Shown here piece by piece: positions 56,573 to 59,004 of a DNA stretch of 59,004 bases (its first letter is position 1; each line of letters opens with the position of its first letter). The notes under the pieces are model-generated. The model saw nothing but the letters and a program-made list of their open reading frames with translations, made no database searches and was not told the origin of the DNA. The stretch is from positions 1 through 59,004 of the forward strand of contig DYLS01000010.1 in the NCBI GenBank assembly GCA_020721965.1, read 5' to 3'. The position numbers and the translations under genes are program-made. The DNA is from Blastopirellula marina. Lineage in GTDB: Bacteria; Planctomycetota; Planctomycetia; Pirellulales; Thermoguttaceae.

Positions 56573-58480
56573 TTATTCTTCGCTGGGAGGGGCATCGCGG
56601 CCCCACAAGGCCTCGGCGATCCAAAGCAAGTCCTCTTCCTCGCGGCGGAAGGTGGTGGGATCCGGCACCCAGCCCGCCGTCGCCAAGGCCTTGCCCACCA
56701 ACAGCCGCACCACGCTCGCCAGCGGCGTGCCCGGCGACTGCTCCAGTGCCCGCCCAATCAAACGATGATCCATATTCAGTACCACTTCGTTGGGGCGGGG
56801 CACGTCGCTGGAGAAATGGGCGTCGATCAAGCGTTGGAAGCCCGCCGGTACGTTCCCGCTCTTCTTCAGTTCCTCGAACGTCTTGTACAGCTCCGCCCGC
56901 TCGCTCAGAAACGCCATCACCGGCACCCGCGGCGCAAACCGCCCCACCAGCACGCGGACGCGATCCGATCCCAGGAACTCCTGCCAGTGCTGCGGCGCGT
57001 CGCCCACGTCGCCCATCCCCAAAACGCTGCGTGCGAAGTCGGGGCTGCTGGGGCCGGCGATCCGCGCCTCGATCCGGCTCCCTTCCGATTGCGTGTCCGC
57101 CGCCATCAACGCCAGCAGGGTCTCTTCAAAGCTCCGCAGCGTGTGCACGCAGGGGGCCGCATATTCCAAAAACAGCGCATTCATCCACGACTCCTGGTGC
57201 CGATTGGGATTGTACCACAGGATGTAATCGGCCTCCCCCTCCGCGATCGCACTGGCGCGGCTCCGCGGGAGAATCTCGTCGAAGGTCAGCGGCCCCTGCG
57301 AGGTGCTAAAGCGGTAGCTGCGGCGGAGCAGTTCCCGCAACCGCTCGTGCGCCAACGCCGCCCCCGCCAACAGATAGCGGTGCCAGGCGATCAGCGTCTC
57401 CCAACGCTTGGGGTCCTCCTCGGCCAGCCTCTCGAAGTGCTTGAAAATGGCCTGATCCAGCTCGTCCTGCACCCAGGCAAAACGCGCGTCGCGGACCAGA
57501 TCCTCGCGGCTCACGGTAGGGTTGCAGTCGGGCAGCTCCACCACGCCCCGCAGGAACGACGCCCACTCCGGCAGCAGCCCTTGCAGCCGCTGCGAAATGA
57601 CCATCCGCCGCACGGTGACCGTCACTGTCGGCACGTCGGTAAAACCAGGCGTCCGTTGCGGCGTCGCGTACAACGCCCCGCGGATCGGCAGCGGCTTCTC
57701 CAACCGCAGCGGGATCACCTCCAGCGGCGTCTCCCCAAAGTACGATTCCAGCTCCATCTCCAGGGCGTGGCGATCGGCGGTCGGGGCCAGCCACGAGGCC
57801 GTCGCCACGTTCACTCGCCGCACGCCATCGTTCAGAAAAATCGGCACCGGCAAAAAGTCGGCGTAACGCCGGATCACCGACTCCAGCAGCTCCTCGTCCT
57901 GGGCATAGGCGGCGCACTCCCGCTTCAAATGCAGACGCACCGTCGTGCCGCAGTTTTCCCGCTCCGCCGCGGCCAGCTCGATCTCCGTCCCCGATCCCGC
58001 CTCCCAACGCACCGCCTCCTGCCGGTCCCGATGCCGCGTGAGGACCACGATCCGCTCCGCCAGCAGAAAGCCGCTCAACAGACCCACCCCGAACTGGCCG
58101 ATCAGATTAGCCGCCCCCGGCGCTTCCCCGCCGCCCCGCTTGATCCAGCCGCTCAGCCCCAGGCCCAGCGTCCCCAGGTACGTTTCCGCCTCTTCCGCGG
58201 TCATGCCGATGCCGTCGTCCGCCACCTCCACGATCCCCGCCTCCCTGTCTTGACGCAGGTCGATCCGCCCCTGAAACCTGATCTCCACCGCCCGACGCCG
58301 CATGATCCCGTCGTGCGCATTCTGGATCAGCTCGCGGATGGCGACCTCCGGGCGACTGTACAGCGACTCGCCCATCAATTGGATGATCCCCCCCACATCC
58401 ACCTGGAAGGGGACACGCTTGGACCAGCCGGACGATTCCTGGCGAGAGCCACCGGGGAGCGGTTGTTCGGAATCCATCAT
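56573..58480 (-). CDS. Divergent Hsp90-family ATPase chaperone
   Basis: A 635-aa Hsp90-type protein. The N-terminal GHKL ATPase motifs are complete: REXIQNAHD with Asn54 and Asp57, VADDGIGM (89-93) and IGQFGVG (127-133). The middle domain follows (about 220-480), with NPTVSREDLVRD as in HtpG, but the C-terminal dimerisation part is weakly similar. FQVDVGGIIQLMGESLYS at the start differs from standard HtpG and resembles a separate bacterial HSP90 group found also in actinobacteria (from memory, unchecked). The gene precedes the large TPR gene. Start ATG-ATG at 58480. Confidence 0.85.
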   Translation of the reverse strand: MMDSEQPLPGGSRQESSGWSKRVPFQVDVGGIIQLMGESLYSRPEVAIRELIQNAHDGIMRRRAVEIRFQGRIDLRQDREAGIVEVADDGIGMTAEEAETYLGTLGLGLSGWIKRGGGEAPGAANLIGQFGVGLLSGFLLAERIVVLTRHRDRQEAVRWEAGSGTEIELAAAERENCGTTVRLHLKRECAAYAQDEELLESVIRRYADFLPVPIFLNDGVRRVNVATASWLAPTADRHALEMELESYFGETPLEVIPLRLEKPLPIRGALYATPQRTPGFTDVPTVTVTVRRMVISQRLQGLLPEWASFLRGVVELPDCNPTVSREDLVRDARFAWVQDELDQAIFKHFERLAEEDPKRWETLIAWHRYLLAGAALAHERLRELLRRSYRFSTSQGPLTFDEILPRSRASAIAEGEADYILWYNPNRHQESWMNALFLEYAAPCVHTLRSFEETLLALMAADTQSEGSRIEARIAGPSSPDFARSVLGMGDVGDAPQHWQEFLGSDRVRVLVGRFAPRVPVMAFLSERAELYKTFEELKKSGNVPAGFQRLIDAHFSSDVPRPNEVVLNMDHRLIGRALEQSPGTPLASVVRLLVGKALATAGWVPDPTTFRREEEDLLWIAEALWGRDAPPSEE

Positions 58481-58764
58481 CCATCTCGAAACGGGCCAGG
58501 CACCGGCACCGAAGGCTTACCGCCTCCCAGGCCCGTCCCTTGTCACAAGCCAACGACCGTTACCGCATGGGCGCGCCGAGACGCAACAGGAGCGCCAATC
58601 CAGCATTATCAGGCAGAACCGGGCCGCGGAAAAGGTCGGCGGCGCGGCCCACAAACTCCGCCCCGCCAAAAGAAACCCCTTGACAAACGTGGCAGGGTGG
58701 GTACACTTGGGACAAACGGGCTGCGGCATGACCTGGCCCGAGGCTCTTTGATAACCTGGCGCGT

Positions 58765-58804
58765 CGCGAACCCCCAGCGGAGCGAAAATGCCGGGGGGTT
58801 CGCG
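58765..58804. repeat. Strong hairpin upstream of the Hsp90-like gene
   Basis: CGCGAACCCCC and GGGGGTTCGCG form a perfect 11-bp stem with an 18-nt loop. A related GGGGTTCGCGAA occurs again near 58897. In the 524-bp end region (58481-59004) I see no reliable gene; a 70-codon frame at 58517-58729 (minus) has a CxxC near its start but nothing more. Confidence 0.75.
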
Positions 58805-58950
58805 AATTCGACGTAAATCCTTTACTGGTGGGGAGTAAGGGACGAAAACCGAGCGAAAGCAATGCCCTTTTGGGAGGCTTATGGGCGGGGATTGGCAGGG
58901 GTTCGCGAAACCTGCGTTGGAAGTGCTGCATTTTATGGGAGTTATGACGG

Positions 58951-58986
<36 letters not shown>

Positions 58987-59004
58987 AAGCTTTTTCATTT
59001 TATA

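Noticed and set aside
58517-58729. Small minus-strand frame starting MPQPVCPKCTHPATFVKG, like the first zinc ribbon of a transposase or regulator
   Set aside because: The remaining residues have no recognisable fold and a second zinc-ligand pair is not placed properly; it overlaps the presumed promoter region of the Hsp90-like gene.

Overview
The window looks like a high-GC Planctomycetota chromosome, probably from the Pirellulales side. Supporting signs are a DUF1080 glycoside-hydrolase-like secreted protein, an ABC/FtsX pair with a His-rich loop, an RHS-protein remnant, a large Hsp90-like/TPR gene pair, and many copies of 8-bp-stem/4-nt-loop hairpins of a kind I associate with planctomycete genomes. 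The phylum call is inference; there is no rRNA here to anchor it.

Layout. 0.2-4.5 kb: two divergent paralogous membrane GTPases (minus). 5-6 kb: secreted transglutaminase-like protein. 6.2-11.5 kb: clpB and dnaK (minus), with a promoter and operator-like palindrome upstream of dnaK. 11.8-18.2 kb: a REC-GGDEF-CBS signalling protein, a LolD/FtsX-type ABC pair and an MsbA-type ABC exporter. 18.2-19.7 kb: a repeat-rich gap with an RHS remnant, tRNA-Ser(GGA) and a complete MITE-like element with a 9-bp target duplication. 19.7-23.5 kb: glnE and csrA. 24.1-38.4 kb: respiratory complex I genes in the order nuoI, DUF2203, nuoA, C, D, H, J, K, L, M, N; nuoB, E, F and G are not in the window. 38.6-45.3 kb: an unrecognised protein, TatD-family hydrolase, DUF1080 protein, then a minus-strand group (81-aa protein, EboB-like hydrolase, CDF metal transporter) and a DksA/TraR-type zinc protein behind a near-consensus promoter. 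45.5-53.2 kb: rlmN, a Pro/Ala/Glu/Gln-repeat lipoprotein, mtaB, clpS, an M20 peptidase and serS. 53.4-58.5 kb: a 956-aa TPR protein and a divergent Hsp90.

The most striking feature is not a gene. At seven or more places, mostly directly upstream of genes, the DNA is a degenerate tandem array with its own unit and its own strict period (9, 14, 15, 17, 20, 21-22 or 25 bp). The units are unrelated from locus to locus. Similar low-complexity expansions sit inside nuoL, nuoM and nuoN. In addition at least four dispersed repeat families are present. Together these suggest a lineage with unusually active local repeat expansion and non-autonomous mobile elements.
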